From: JBQTHP01 sp052389755
GTDB taxonomy: Bacteria; Pseudomonadota; Gammaproteobacteria; Steroidobacterales; Steroidobacteraceae
Assembly (NCBI GenBank): GCA_052389755.1
Contig: JBQTHP010000177.1
Location: forward strand, 1-39,337
Direction: 5' to 3'
DNA length: 39,337 bases
Shown here piece after piece: positions 1 to 7,831 of this stretch (the stretch's first letter is position 1; every line of letters starts with the position of its first letter). The notes beneath the pieces were generated by a model that did not search any database, was not told where the DNA came from, and worked only from the letters and a program-made list of their open reading frames with translations. Both the position numbers and the translations under genes were made by a program.

Positions 1-140
1 GGGGCGGTCGTGGGGACGCGTCTCCGTCTCGTTTTCATCTGTGCCCCCCCCCCCACTACCACGACCGGATTTACATCCCACCACCCCACCCACCCACCCC
101 CCCCCCCCTCGCCCCCCCCCCCACAAACAAAATCACGAGC
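1..140. other. Low-complexity poly-C stretch at window edge
   Basis: Three runs of 11 to 12 cytosines occur at 44-54, 97-108 and 112-122, separated by CCA/CCCA-rich sequence unlike anything else in the window. No credible gene is visible here. In many relatives kdsC follows kdsD, and that would fall here on the minus strand, but no KdsC-like reading frame can be recognised. The homopolymers look like low-quality sequence at a contig end rather than a biological element. Confidence 0.6.
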
Positions 141-197
141 ATGAAGCGAATCCCCTCCCGCCCCCTGCCGGGCCTGCCGCGCGTGCGCGGAAACGCG

Positions 198-1193
198 CTA
201 GACCACGCCCGCGCGCAGGAGGTCGTGCACGTTGAGCGCGCCGATCAGGCGGCCGGTCTCGTCCGCGACGGGCAGAGAAGTGATGCGATGCAGTTCCATG
301 AGGTGCACGGCTTCGGCCGCGAGCTCGCGCGGACCGATCGTCTTGCAGTCGGTTTTCATCACGTCGCGCATCGAGGACCCGTGCACGTCTACCTTTCGAT
401 CGAGCGCCCGCCGCAGGTCGCCGTCGGTGAACACGCCGAGAATGCGATCGTCGGCGTCGACGATCACCGTCATGCCGAGACCCTTGCGCGACATCTCCAG
501 CAGGCCCTCGCCGAGCGGAGTTTCCTGCCGTACGCGTGGCACGTCCTTGCCCGTGCGCATCACGTCCTCGACGTGCAGCAGCAGTCGCCGGCCGAGACTG
601 CCGCCCGGATGCGAGCGCGCGAAGTCGTGCGCGGTGAAGCCGCGCGCTTCGAGCAGCGCGACCGCGAGCGCATCGCCCATCGCGAGCGTCGCCGTCGTGC
701 TCGCCGTCGGAGCGAGATTGAGTGGACACGCCTCCTCCGGCACGCTCACGTCGAGATTCACGGCGGCCTCACGCGCAAGCGTCGATTGCGCGCCGCCCGT
801 CATCGTGACGAGAGGCACGCCGAGCCGCTTGATGTGCGGCACGAGCAGCAGCAGCTCGGGCGTCTCGCCCGAGTTCGAGATCGCGAGGAGGACGTCGGGG
901 CGGGTGATCATGCCGATGTCCCCGTGGCTCGCCTCCGCGGGATGCAGGAAGAACGCCGGCGTGCCGGTGCTCGCAAGCGTCGCCGCGATCTTCCCCGCGA
1001 CATGCCCGGACTTGCCCATGCCGGTGACGACCACCCGTCCCTGGCAGGCGAGGAAGATTCGGCATGCCGCAACGAAGCGCGCGTCGAGTCGCGGTACGAG
1101 CGATTCGACGGCCCGCGCCTCGATCGCGAGCGCGCGCTTCGCCGACGCGAGGAGCGCTGCCTCGTCCGAGTGTGCTGCGACCGCGGAGCTCAT
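198..1193 (-). CDS. kdsD: D-arabinose-5-phosphate isomerase (KpsF/GutQ family)
   Basis: This 331-residue protein should interconvert ribulose-5-phosphate and arabinose-5-phosphate, the first step toward Kdo for the LPS inner core, in the cytoplasm. An SIS sugar-isomerase domain occupies roughly residues 35-185, with the GMGKSGH nucleotide/phosphate-binding loop, the ASHGDIGM segment and the SNSGET signature. Two CBS domains follow (about 205-265 and 275-331), as in full-length KdsD of about 328 residues. It is transcribed away from ibaG-murA from a short divergent region. The usual downstream partner kdsC is not recognisable in the remaining 197 bases, which are partly low complexity. A GutQ/KpsF paralogue cannot be excluded by sequence, but the cell-envelope neighbourhood favours KdsD. 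Confidence 0.93.
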   Translation of the reverse strand: MSSAVAAHSDEAALLASAKRALAIEARAVESLVPRLDARFVAACRIFLACQGRVVVTGMGKSGHVAGKIAATLASTGTPAFFLHPAEASHGDIGMITRPDVLLAISNSGETPELLLLVPHIKRLGVPLVTMTGGAQSTLAREAAVNLDVSVPEEACPLNLAPTASTTATLAMGDALAVALLEARGFTAHDFARSHPGGSLGRRLLLHVEDVMRTGKDVPRVRQETPLGEGLLEMSRKGLGMTVIVDADDRILGVFTDGDLRRALDRKVDVHGSSMRDVMKTDCKTIGPRELAAEAVHLMELHRITSLPVADETGRLIGALNVHDLLRAGVV

Positions 1194-1216
1194 GCGGATG
1201 CGTTCATGCTGCGGGC

Positions 1217-1222
1217 ATCATA
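1217..1222 (-). promoter_or_regulatory. Candidate -10 box for kdsD
   Basis: On the minus strand this reads TATGAT, 24 bases upstream of the kdsD ATG. It mirrors an identical hexamer on the plus strand at 1245-1250, so the two would be back-to-back divergent promoters. No convincing -35 box is visible. Confidence 0.4.
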
Positions 1223-1244
1223 GCGCCTCGGCGGCGCGACGCTC

Positions 1245-1250
1245 TATGAT
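1245..1250 (+). promoter_or_regulatory. Candidate -10 box for ibaG-murA
   Basis: TATGAT lies 29 bases upstream of the ibaG ATG. Together with the minus-strand copy it forms a perfect 7-base inverted repeat (ATCATAG/CTATGAT) 20 bases apart. No clear -35 element is seen. Confidence 0.4.
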
Positions 1251-1279
1251 GGCGAGCCCTCGCGAGTCCCGCTTTCCAC

Positions 1280-1522
1280 ATGCATCCAGAGCAGATCGCC
1301 GAGCTGATCCGCGCCGGACTTCCGGGCGCCACCGTGCGCGTCGAGTCCGAGGACAACACGCACTTCGCGGCGCTCGTCGTCGCGGCGGAGTTCACCGGCA
1401 AGCGCAGCATCGCGCGCCACCAGCTCGTGTATCGCACGCTCGGCGAGCGCATGGGGCGGGAGATTCATGCGCTCTCGATCGAGGCGCTGACGCCGGAGGA
1501 AGCGCGCGCGGCAAGGCTGTAA
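1280..1522 (+). CDS. ibaG: BolA-family protein, IbaG type
   Basis: A small 80-residue BolA-like protein that fills one compact BolA fold, beginning with the MHPEQIAELI helix and containing the conserved H-FAALVVA strand and the RHQLVYRTLGERM helix. The RHQLVY segment carries the conserved helix-turn-helix-like region; BolA proteins partner with monothiol glutaredoxins in Fe-S handling. In gammaproteobacteria the copy directly upstream of murA is IbaG (YrbA), and the same arrangement is seen here: ibaG ends 9 bases before murA starts. This context, rather than any specific residue, is why I call IbaG instead of BolA. Confidence 0.88.
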   Translation: MHPEQIAELIRAGLPGATVRVESEDNTHFAALVVAAEFTGKRSIARHQLVYRTLGERMGREIHALSIEALTPEEARAARL

Positions 1523-1531
1523 GCTCTTCGA

Positions 1532-2791
1532 ATGGATAAGCTCCAGATACAAGGTGGTACTCCCCTGGAGGGCGAAGTCCGCATCTCCGGCGCCAAGAAC
1601 GCGACGCTGCCGATTCTCGCCGGTGCGCTGCTCGCCGACAGCCCCGTCACGGTCGCGAACGTGCCGCACCTGAAGGACGTCACCACGACGATCGAGCTGC
1701 TCGGCCGCATGGGTGTGTCGGTCACCATCGGCGATCGCATGGGCATCGAAGTGGATGCGTCCACGCTGAAAGAGTGTTCCGCGCCGTACGAGCTCGTGAA
1801 GACGATGCGCGCCTCGATTCTGGTGCTCGGGCCGCTGGTGGCGCGATTCGGCCGTGCCGACGTATCCCTTCCAGGAGGCTGTGCGATCGGTGCGCGTCCC
1901 GTGAACATCCACGTGGCGGGACTGCAGGCGATGGGCGCCGACATCACGATCGACGGCGGCTACATCCGCGCGCGCGCCGATCGACTGCGCGGCGCGCGCC
2001 TCGTCCTCGACACCGTCTCGGTGACGGGAACCGAGAACCTCATGATGGCGGCGACGCTCGCCGACGGCGAGACGGTCATCGAGAACGCGGCGCGAGAGCC
2101 CGAGGTCGTGGATCTCGCGAACTTCCTGATCGCGATGGGCGCGAAGATCAAAGGCGCGGGCACGGACAAGATCGTCGTCGAGGGCGTCGAACGGCTGCGA
2201 GGCACGCGCTACGAGGTGCTGCCGGACCGAATCGAGAGCGGCACCTATCTGGTTGCCGGCGCGATCACGCGCGGCCACGTGCGCATCAAGAACACGCGGC
2301 CCGATCACCTCGACGCGGTGCTCGCCAAGCTCGAAGAAGCGGGCTTCAAGGTCGTCGTCGGCGATCACTGGGTCGAGGTCGACGCACGCGGTCGCCGCCC
2401 GCGCTCGGTCAACATCCGCACGGCGCCGTACCCCGCATTTCCCACCGACATGCAGGCGCAGTTCGCGGCGCTCAACACGGTGGCGGACGGCGTCGGCACG
2501 ATCATCGAGACGATCTTCGAGAATCGCTTCATGCACATGCTCGAGATGCGCAGGCTCGGCGCCGAGATCCGGCTCGAAGGCAATACGGCGATCATTCACG
2601 GCGTCGAGAAACTGCGTGCGGCACCGGTGATGGCCACGGATCTGCGCGCATCGGCGAGCCTCGTGCTCGCGGGGCTCGTCGCGGAAGGCCGAACGGACGT
2701 GGAGCGCATCTATCACATCGATCGCGGCTACGAGGCGATCGAGGAGAAGCTCGCGCAGCTCGGCGCACAGATTCGGCGAGTACCGCACTGA
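1532..2791 (+). CDS. murA: UDP-N-acetylglucosamine 1-carboxyvinyltransferase
   Basis: This enzyme catalyses the first committed step of peptidoglycan synthesis, transferring enolpyruvate from PEP to UDP-GlcNAc in the cytoplasm. At 419 residues it matches the E. coli enzyme in length. K22 and N23 (in SGAKNAT) are the expected PEP/UDP-GlcNAc-binding pair. The catalytic loop LPGGCAIGARP places the active cysteine at C117, the residue normally attacked by fosfomycin, so the enzyme should be fosfomycin-sensitive. The FPTDMQAQF motif of the EPSP-synthase fold lies near residue 305. It follows ibaG by 9 bases and is followed after 19 bases by gnd. Confidence 0.98.
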   Translation: MDKLQIQGGTPLEGEVRISGAKNATLPILAGALLADSPVTVANVPHLKDVTTTIELLGRMGVSVTIGDRMGIEVDASTLKECSAPYELVKTMRASILVLGPLVARFGRADVSLPGGCAIGARPVNIHVAGLQAMGADITIDGGYIRARADRLRGARLVLDTVSVTGTENLMMAATLADGETVIENAAREPEVVDLANFLIAMGAKIKGAGTDKIVVEGVERLRGTRYEVLPDRIESGTYLVAGAITRGHVRIKNTRPDHLDAVLAKLEEAGFKVVVGDHWVEVDARGRRPRSVNIRTAPYPAFPTDMQAQFAALNTVADGVGTIIETIFENRFMHMLEMRRLGAEIRLEGNTAIIHGVEKLRAAPVMATDLRASASLVLAGLVAEGRTDVERIYHIDRGYEAIEEKLAQLGAQIRRVPH

Positions 2792-2810
2792 CTTTCCGCG
2801 GGAGCGCGCG

Positions 2811-3773
2811 ATGAACATCGGCATGATCGGCCTCGGCCGCATGGGCGGAAACATGGTGCGTCGCCTGCAGCGCGGCGGGCACGCGGCGGCGGTGTACGAC
2901 CGCTCCGCTGACAACGTCGCCGTACTCGCAGCCGAGGGCGCGCAGCCCGCCGACTCGCTCGCCGCGCTGGCGAAGCATCTGCGTGCACCGCGCACGCTGT
3001 GGATCATGGTGCCCGTGGGCGCCGTCGATGCGGTCATCGCCGAGCTCATGCCGTGGCTTGCGCGCGATGATGTCGTCATCGACGGCGGCAACACGCACCA
3101 CCGCGAGGATCTGCGCCGCGCTGCCGAGCTCGCGGCGCGCGGCATCCACTACGTCGATGTGGGCACCAGCGGCGGCGTCCTCGGCCTCGAACAGGGATAC
3201 TGCCTGATGGTCGGGGGCGAGAAGGAGATCGTGCGACGCCTCGCGCCGATCTTCGACGCTCTGGCGCCGCGCGGCGGCTGGCTGCACTGCGGGTCGCATG
3301 GTGCAGGCCACTTCGTGAAGATGGTCCACAACGGCATCGAGTACGGAATGATGGCCGCGTACGCTGAAGGACTGAATCTGCTCGAGCACGCCGGCGCGGG
3401 GCTCGAGCGCCGGCGCACCGATGCGGAGACTGCACCGCTCGCGCACGCGCATGAGTATCGATACGAGCTCGACGTCGCCGCGATCGCCGAAGTGTGGCGG
3501 CACGGCAGCATCATCACGTCGCGATTGCTCGACATCACGGCGGCGGCGCTCGCGTCCGATCCGCGCCTCGAGCGCTTCGCCGGCCGGGTGTCCGACTCCG
3601 GCGAGGGACGCTGGACCGTGCAGGCGGCAGTGGATACCGGCGTGCCGGCGTACGTGCTTACGGCGGCGCTGTACGCGCGCTTTGCATCGCGCGGCGCCGC
3701 CGGGTTCGCAGACCGCGTGCTATCGGCGATGCGGCTCGGCTTCGGCGGGCACGCCGAGCACGCCGAGCACTGA
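2811..3773 (+). CDS. gnd: 6-phosphogluconate dehydrogenase (decarboxylating), short form
   Basis: It oxidatively decarboxylates 6-phosphogluconate to ribulose-5-phosphate. The N-terminus has the dinucleotide-binding loop GMIGLGRMGGNM. The substrate-site signature GTSGGVLGLEQGYCLM lies near residues 121-136, and the catalytic lysine is K170 in GHFVKMVHNGIEYGMM. At 320 residues it belongs to the short 6PGDH class (about 300-330) rather than the 470-residue E. coli type. The residue after the second beta strand is Asp (VYDRS), where NADP-specific enzymes usually have Asn, so NAD use is possible (inference). GGAG sits 6 bases before the ATG. It lies between murA and zwf and supplies Ru5P, the substrate of KdsD encoded nearby. 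Confidence 0.93.
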   Translation: MNIGMIGLGRMGGNMVRRLQRGGHAAAVYDRSADNVAVLAAEGAQPADSLAALAKHLRAPRTLWIMVPVGAVDAVIAELMPWLARDDVVIDGGNTHHREDLRRAAELAARGIHYVDVGTSGGVLGLEQGYCLMVGGEKEIVRRLAPIFDALAPRGGWLHCGSHGAGHFVKMVHNGIEYGMMAAYAEGLNLLEHAGAGLERRRTDAETAPLAHAHEYRYELDVAAIAEVWRHGSIITSRLLDITAAALASDPRLERFAGRVSDSGEGRWTVQAAVDTGVPAYVLTAALYARFASRGAAGFADRVLSAMRLGFGGHAEHAEH

Positions 3774-3783
3774 AGGGGCGGCG

Positions 3784-5190
3784 ATGTCGCGAGAACCTGC
3801 CGATGCGCTGGTGCTGTTCGGCGTCACGGGCGATCTCTGCTACCGAAAGATCTTCCCCGCGCTCTATCGCCTCGCGCGACGCGATCGCCTGCAGGCGCAG
3901 GTGTTGGGAGTCGCGCGCGCCGGCTGGACGCGCGAGCAGCTCATCGAGCGTTTTCGCGAAAGCGTGCGCGAGTTCGTGACCAACCGCGACGAGACGGTGA
4001 TCGCGCACCTTGCCGAGAGCTTGCACTACGTCGATGGCGACTATCGCGACGCTGCGACCTTCGCGACGCTGCGCAAGGCGCTCGGCAATGCCCGGCGACC
4101 GCTGCACTACCTTGCGATTCCGCCGAGCACGTTTCCGGTGGTGGTGAAGGGCCTCGGCGCCTCGAGCTGCGACGCCGGCGCGCGCGTCGTCGTGGAAAAA
4201 CCCTTCGGGCGCGATCTCGCCTCCGCGCGCGCGTTGAATCGCGTTCTGCACGCGGCGTTCGACGAGCGTGCGATCTTTCGCATCGATCACTATCTCGGCA
4301 AGGAGCCGGTGCAGAACCTGCTCTACTTCCGCTTCGCGAACTCGTTCCTCGAGCCGGTGTGGAACCGCAACTTCGTCGCGAGCGTGCAGATCACGATGGC
4401 CGAGGAGCATGGAGTGGCCGGCCGCGGCCGCTTCTACGAGGAGGCCGGCGCGATCCGCGACGTGATGCAGAATCATCTGTTGCAGATCGTCGCGTTTCTC
4501 GCCATGGAGCCGCCCGTGGCCGGGGACAGCGACGCGCTGCGCGACGAGAAGGTGAAAGTGTTTCGCGCGATGCGCCCGGCCGATCCTGCGCGGCTCGTGC
4601 GCGGTCAGTTCCGCGGCTATCGGCAGGAGAGCGGTGTCGCTCCCGACTCGCGCGTCGAGACGTACGCAGCGCTTCGTCTCGAGATCGCCTCGTGGCGCTG
4701 GAGCGGTGTGCCTTTCTATCTGCGCGCCGGCAAGTGTCTGCCAGTCACGGCAACGGAAGTCGTCGTCGATCTGCGTCTGCCGCCGGCGAGCGTGTTCGGC
4801 GGCATGACGTCCGAGCAACCGAACTACCTGCGCTTCCGGCTCGGACCGGACGTCGCGATCGCGCTCGGCGCGCGCGCGAAGCGCGCTGGCGTGACGATGG
4901 AAGGCCGGAACGTCGAGCTGTTCGTCACGCAGGAGCAGGGCGATGCGATGGATGCGTACGAACGGCTGATCGGCGATGCGCTCGCGGGGGATGCGTCGCT
5001 CTTCGCGCGCCAGGACGAGGTGGAAGCCGCATGGGCTGTCATCGATCCGGTGCTCATGGCGCAGGGCGAGCCCGTCATCTACGAGCCCGGCTCATGGGGC
5101 CCCGGGGGAGCGGACGAGCTCATCGAAGGCCCCTGCGGCTGGCACAACCCCGGCACGGACGCTCAGAGCTGGACACGATCCTGCGGGTAG
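3784..5190 (+). CDS. zwf: Glucose-6-phosphate 1-dehydrogenase
   Basis: The first enzyme of the oxidative pentose-phosphate pathway, oxidising glucose-6-phosphate to 6-phosphogluconolactone. The ATG is chosen because it opens the N-terminal Rossmann loop (VLFGVTGDLCYRKIFPAL) and is preceded by AAGGGG 8 bases upstream; the open frame extends much further back but only as a shadow of gnd. The family signature RIDHYLGKE is at 166-174 (H169, K173), and the VVVEKPFGRDL motif precedes it. The length of 468 aa is slightly short compared with about 490 in E. coli. The 3' end overlaps the convergent pgl by 28 bases, so the last dozen codons are read on both strands. Confidence 0.96.
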   Translation: MSREPADALVLFGVTGDLCYRKIFPALYRLARRDRLQAQVLGVARAGWTREQLIERFRESVREFVTNRDETVIAHLAESLHYVDGDYRDAATFATLRKALGNARRPLHYLAIPPSTFPVVVKGLGASSCDAGARVVVEKPFGRDLASARALNRVLHAAFDERAIFRIDHYLGKEPVQNLLYFRFANSFLEPVWNRNFVASVQITMAEEHGVAGRGRFYEEAGAIRDVMQNHLLQIVAFLAMEPPVAGDSDALRDEKVKVFRAMRPADPARLVRGQFRGYRQESGVAPDSRVETYAALRLEIASWRWSGVPFYLRAGKCLPVTATEVVVDLRLPPASVFGGMTSEQPNYLRFRLGPDVAIALGARAKRAGVTMEGRNVELFVTQEQGDAMDAYERLIGDALAGDASLFARQDEVEAAWAVIDPVLMAQGEPVIYEPGSWGPGGADELIEGPCGWHNPGTDAQSWTRSCG

Positions 5191-5918
5191 GCCTCCGGCT
5201 CCGTCCACACTCCGACGCGCGCGCACTGCTCGATCGCGCGCCAGGCGATGAGCTCGCGATCGCCGCGCACGAGCGCCGAGACCGCGGCGCGCTTGTCGGC
5301 ACCGGCGACGACGAAGACAGGTTCGGCGACCCGGGCGAGCAGCGAAGGTGTCACGCTCACGGCGTCGCGCCCGTCGGGACGCCGCACGCTGATCGCGAGG
5401 CGTCCGTCCGCGCGCGCGAGATCGGCATTCGAAAAGAGCGAAGCGGTGTGGCCGTCCGCTCCGATGCCGAGCAACCCGAAACCGATGCCGACGCCGGCGG
5501 CGAACAGGCGCGCGAGGCGGGCCTCGTAGTCGTCCGCCGCGGCGCGCAGCGTGAGCTCGGTTGCGACACGCAGCACGCGTTCGTCCGGGAGCCGCAAGCT
5601 TTCGAGCAGCGCCTTCGTGCTGCGGTAGTTGCTCGCCTCCGAGTCGGGCGGCACGTAACGTTCATCGGAGTACACGATCACGAGGTCGCTGCGCGGGACG
5701 ACCGCGCGCGCCGCGGTCAGCGCGTACGCAGCACGCGGCGTGTCGCCGCCGGAGAGCATGACGGCGGCGGATGCGCGCGCGGCGGGGTCCGCACAGGCGC
5801 GCGCGAGGCGCGCAGCGAGCGCGAAGTCGAGCGCGGCGCGATCGGCGAAGCGGCGCACCACGATCTCGGGTGCCCGCCCGATCCGGCTCCTAGCCACTGC
5901 GGGGACGCTCTCCGACAC
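5163..5918 (-). CDS. pgl: 6-phosphogluconolactonase (DevB/NagB-like fold)
   Basis: Hydrolyses 6-phosphogluconolactone, linking Zwf to Gnd. Family motifs are present in order: the LSGGDTPRAAYAL phosphate loop, the SDERYVPPDSEASN segment, and GIGADGHTASLF toward the C-terminus. The product is 251 aa from the GTG at 5918. A second GTG at 5897, preceded by GGAGAG 10 bases upstream, gives 244 aa and may be the real start. Either way the gene overlaps the end of the upstream protease gene, implying translational coupling. It converges on zwf with a 28-base overlap, so all three oxidative pentose-phosphate genes cluster here even though pgl is on the other strand. Confidence 0.93.
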   Translation of the reverse strand: MSESVPAVARSRIGRAPEIVVRRFADRAALDFALAARLARACADPAARASAAVMLSGGDTPRAAYALTAARAVVPRSDLVIVYSDERYVPPDSEASNYRSTKALLESLRLPDERVLRVATELTLRAAADDYEARLARLFAAGVGIGFGLLGIGADGHTASLFSNADLARADGRLAISVRRPDGRDAVSVTPSLLARVAEPVFVVAGADKRAAVSALVRGDRELIAWRAIEQCARVGVWTEPEAYPQDRVQL

Positions 5919-7023
5919 GCGCCTCGAGGTCGAAGCGTTGCCGGCCGCGCATGCCCTGCAGTCTGACCGACTCGCCGGGCTTGCGGGTCGCGATGCGCGC
6001 GATCGCTTCCTGCGCGCTGCGCACGGCCGTGCCGTCGATGGCGGTCAGCACGTCGCCCGGCTGCACGCCTGCCCGCTGCGCCGGGCTCCCCACGTAGAGA
6101 TTCGCGATCAACACTCCGCCCTGGGCGAGGCCGACGAGCGCGGCCTGCGAGTCGCTGATGTCTTCCGGCACGATGCCGATCCAGCCGCGAATGACCCGGC
6201 CCTGCGCGATCACATCCCGCAGCACCCCCCGCACCATGTTCACGGGGATCGCGAAGCCGATGCCCTCCACTCCGAGGTTCTTCGCGACGATTGCCGTGTT
6301 GATGCCGATCAGCTCGCCGTTCGCGTCGATGAGCGCGCCGCCGGAATTGCCGAAATTGATGGGCGCATCGGTCTGGATGAAGTTCTCGAAGGTCGCGACG
6401 CCGAGCTGGCCGCGGCTCGTCGCGCTGACGATGCCGTGGGTGACGGTCTGCGAAAGCCCGATCGGATTGCCGATGGCGAGCACGACGTCTCCCACTCTGA
6501 GCTGATCCGACCGGCCGAGAGGCATCACGGGCAACGGCTCGAGGGCGATCTTCAGCACGGCGAGGTCGGTATCCGGATCGCTCCCGACGATCGTGGCGTC
6601 GGCGATCCGGCCGTCGGCGAGCTGGACTCGGATCGAATCGGCATTCGCGATCACGTGATGGTTGGTCACGATGTGGCCGCGCGAATCGACGATGACGCCC
6701 GAGCCCAAGCTGCGCTCGATGCGACGGCGATAGCGCGGCCAGAACTCGCCGAAGAGCTGCTCGAGCCGGCTCGGCGCGATCTGCTCCGTCACCAGGCGCG
6801 CCGTATAGATGTTGACCACGCCCGGGGCGGCGCGCTGAACGGCTTCGGCGTAGGTCGCACGCGCCGGCGCCGGTACCGTGGCGGCCGGCGCCGCAGGTGT
6901 TCGCTCCGTATTGCGGCCTATGACCTCGGGACGGAAGGCGATGACGACAAAGGCGAGCGCGAGCCCGCCGACGATCGAGCCGACGATGAAGGCGAGCGTT
7001 CGCCCGAGCAGCAGGGTCTGCAT
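5890..7023 (-). CDS. degS: Membrane-anchored periplasmic serine protease, DegS/AlgW type
   Basis: A 377-residue trypsin-like HtrA-family protease. It has an uncleaved N-terminal membrane anchor (about residues 8-30), then the protease domain with catalytic H123 (TNHHV), D153 (DTDLAVL) and S227 (GNSGGAL). A single PDZ domain follows (about 275-365), unlike DegP/DegQ, which carry two. This architecture and size match DegS of E. coli and AlgW of Pseudomonas, which sense misfolded porin C-termini and cut the RseA/MucA anti-sigma factor in the sigma-E response. Pseudomonas algW also lies in the murA neighbourhood, which supports orthology. It is divergent from petABC, and its stop overlaps the pgl start. 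Confidence 0.9.
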   Translation of the reverse strand: MQTLLLGRTLAFIVGSIVGGLALAFVVIAFRPEVIGRNTERTPAAPAATVPAPARATYAEAVQRAAPGVVNIYTARLVTEQIAPSRLEQLFGEFWPRYRRRIERSLGSGVIVDSRGHIVTNHHVIANADSIRVQLADGRIADATIVGSDPDTDLAVLKIALEPLPVMPLGRSDQLRVGDVVLAIGNPIGLSQTVTHGIVSATSRGQLGVATFENFIQTDAPINFGNSGGALIDANGELIGINTAIVAKNLGVEGIGFAIPVNMVRGVLRDVIAQGRVIRGWIGIVPEDISDSQAALVGLAQGGVLIANLYVGSPAQRAGVQPGDVLTAIDGTAVRSAQEAIARIATRKPGESVRLQGMRGRQRFDLEARVGERPRSG

Positions 7024-7086
7024 TTAAAGAGGTTCCGCGTGTGTGGCCGGACGAGCCTGCGCGCCGGGCGGCGCAGGTCGTTTGTG

Positions 7087-7092
7087 TATAAT
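7087..7092 (+). promoter_or_regulatory. Candidate -10 box for petABC
   Basis: A perfect TATAAT followed by a GC-rich discriminator (GCGCCGCC), 115 bases before the petA ATG, in the divergent gap between degS and petA. No good -35 is seen. A very similar arrangement, TACAAT then ACGCCGCCC, precedes secA. Confidence 0.55.
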
Positions 7093-7207
7093 GCGCCGCC
7101 CCCCGCACGTTGAGGAACGCGGCAGCGTAAACAACCATCCGCAAGCTCGCGCGTGCGGCGCGCGAGACGGGGCGGCGCGAACGACATTCCAGCGGGAGAG
7201 CTCTTCG

Positions 7208-7831
7208 ATGGTCGAAGACGGTGCCGGCACCGGCGATGAAACCGACCTCAGCCGACGCAAATTCCTGACGACGGCGACCGTCGCCACCGGGGGACTCGGC
7301 GCGGTATTCGTCCTGACGCCCTTCGTCGCGTCGTGGAAGCCCTCCGAGCGCGCGCGCGCGGAAGGCGCGCCGACCGAGCTCGACGTGTCGAAGCTCGAGC
7401 CTGGACAGATGGCAGTCGTCACCTGGCGCCGCCAGCAGATCTACGTCGTTCGCCGCACGCCCGAAATGGTCGCGAGCATCGAGAAGCTCGGCGGCGATCA
7501 GCTGAAGGATCCGCAGTCGAAGGAGTCGGACCAGCCTCCGTACGCCGCGAATCACCTGCGGGCGCGCAAGGCCGAGTTCCTCGTGGTCGTCGGCAACTGT
7601 ACGCACCTCGGATGTCTGCCGAAAGCGCGCTTTGAGGTGGGGCAGCCCGAGCTCGGCTCGGACTGGCCGGGCGGCTTTTTCTGCCCGTGCCACGGATCGA
7701 AGTTCGATCTCGCCGGGCGCGTGTTCGAAGGCTCGCCCGCGTCGGTCAACCTGCGCATTCCGCCGTATTCGTTCGTGGACGACGCGAGGCTCATCATCGG
7801 TGTGGATGACCCGCCGAAGGCAGTGGCGTGA
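7208..7831 (+). CDS. petA: Ubiquinol-cytochrome c reductase, Rieske iron-sulfur subunit
   Basis: The Rieske subunit of the cytochrome bc1 complex, accepting an electron from ubiquinol at the Qo site on the periplasmic face. The ATG at 7208 is chosen because GGGAGAG lies 7 bases upstream and it gives the usual short N-terminus; the longer open frame has no supporting signal. Residues 15-19 (SRRKF) followed by a hydrophobic stretch form a Tat-type signal anchor. Cluster box 1 is CTHLGC (C131, H133, disulfide C136) and box 2 is CPCHGS (C159, H162, disulfide C161), so all [2Fe-2S] ligands are intact. The product is 207 aa. Its TGA overlaps the petB ATG by one base. Confidence 0.97.
   Translation: MVEDGAGTGDETDLSRRKFLTTATVATGGLGAVFVLTPFVASWKPSERARAEGAPTELDVSKLEPGQMAVVTWRRQQIYVVRRTPEMVASIEKLGGDQLKDPQSKESDQPPYAANHLRARKAEFLVVVGNCTHLGCLPKARFEVGQPELGSDWPGGFFCPCHGSKFDLAGRVFEGSPASVNLRIPPYSFVDDARLIIGVDDPPKAVA

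Noticed and set aside
1244..3145. 633-codon minus-strand frame opposite murA and gnd
   Set aside because: Low-complexity Arg/Ala/Asp composition and complete overlap with two well-supported genes.
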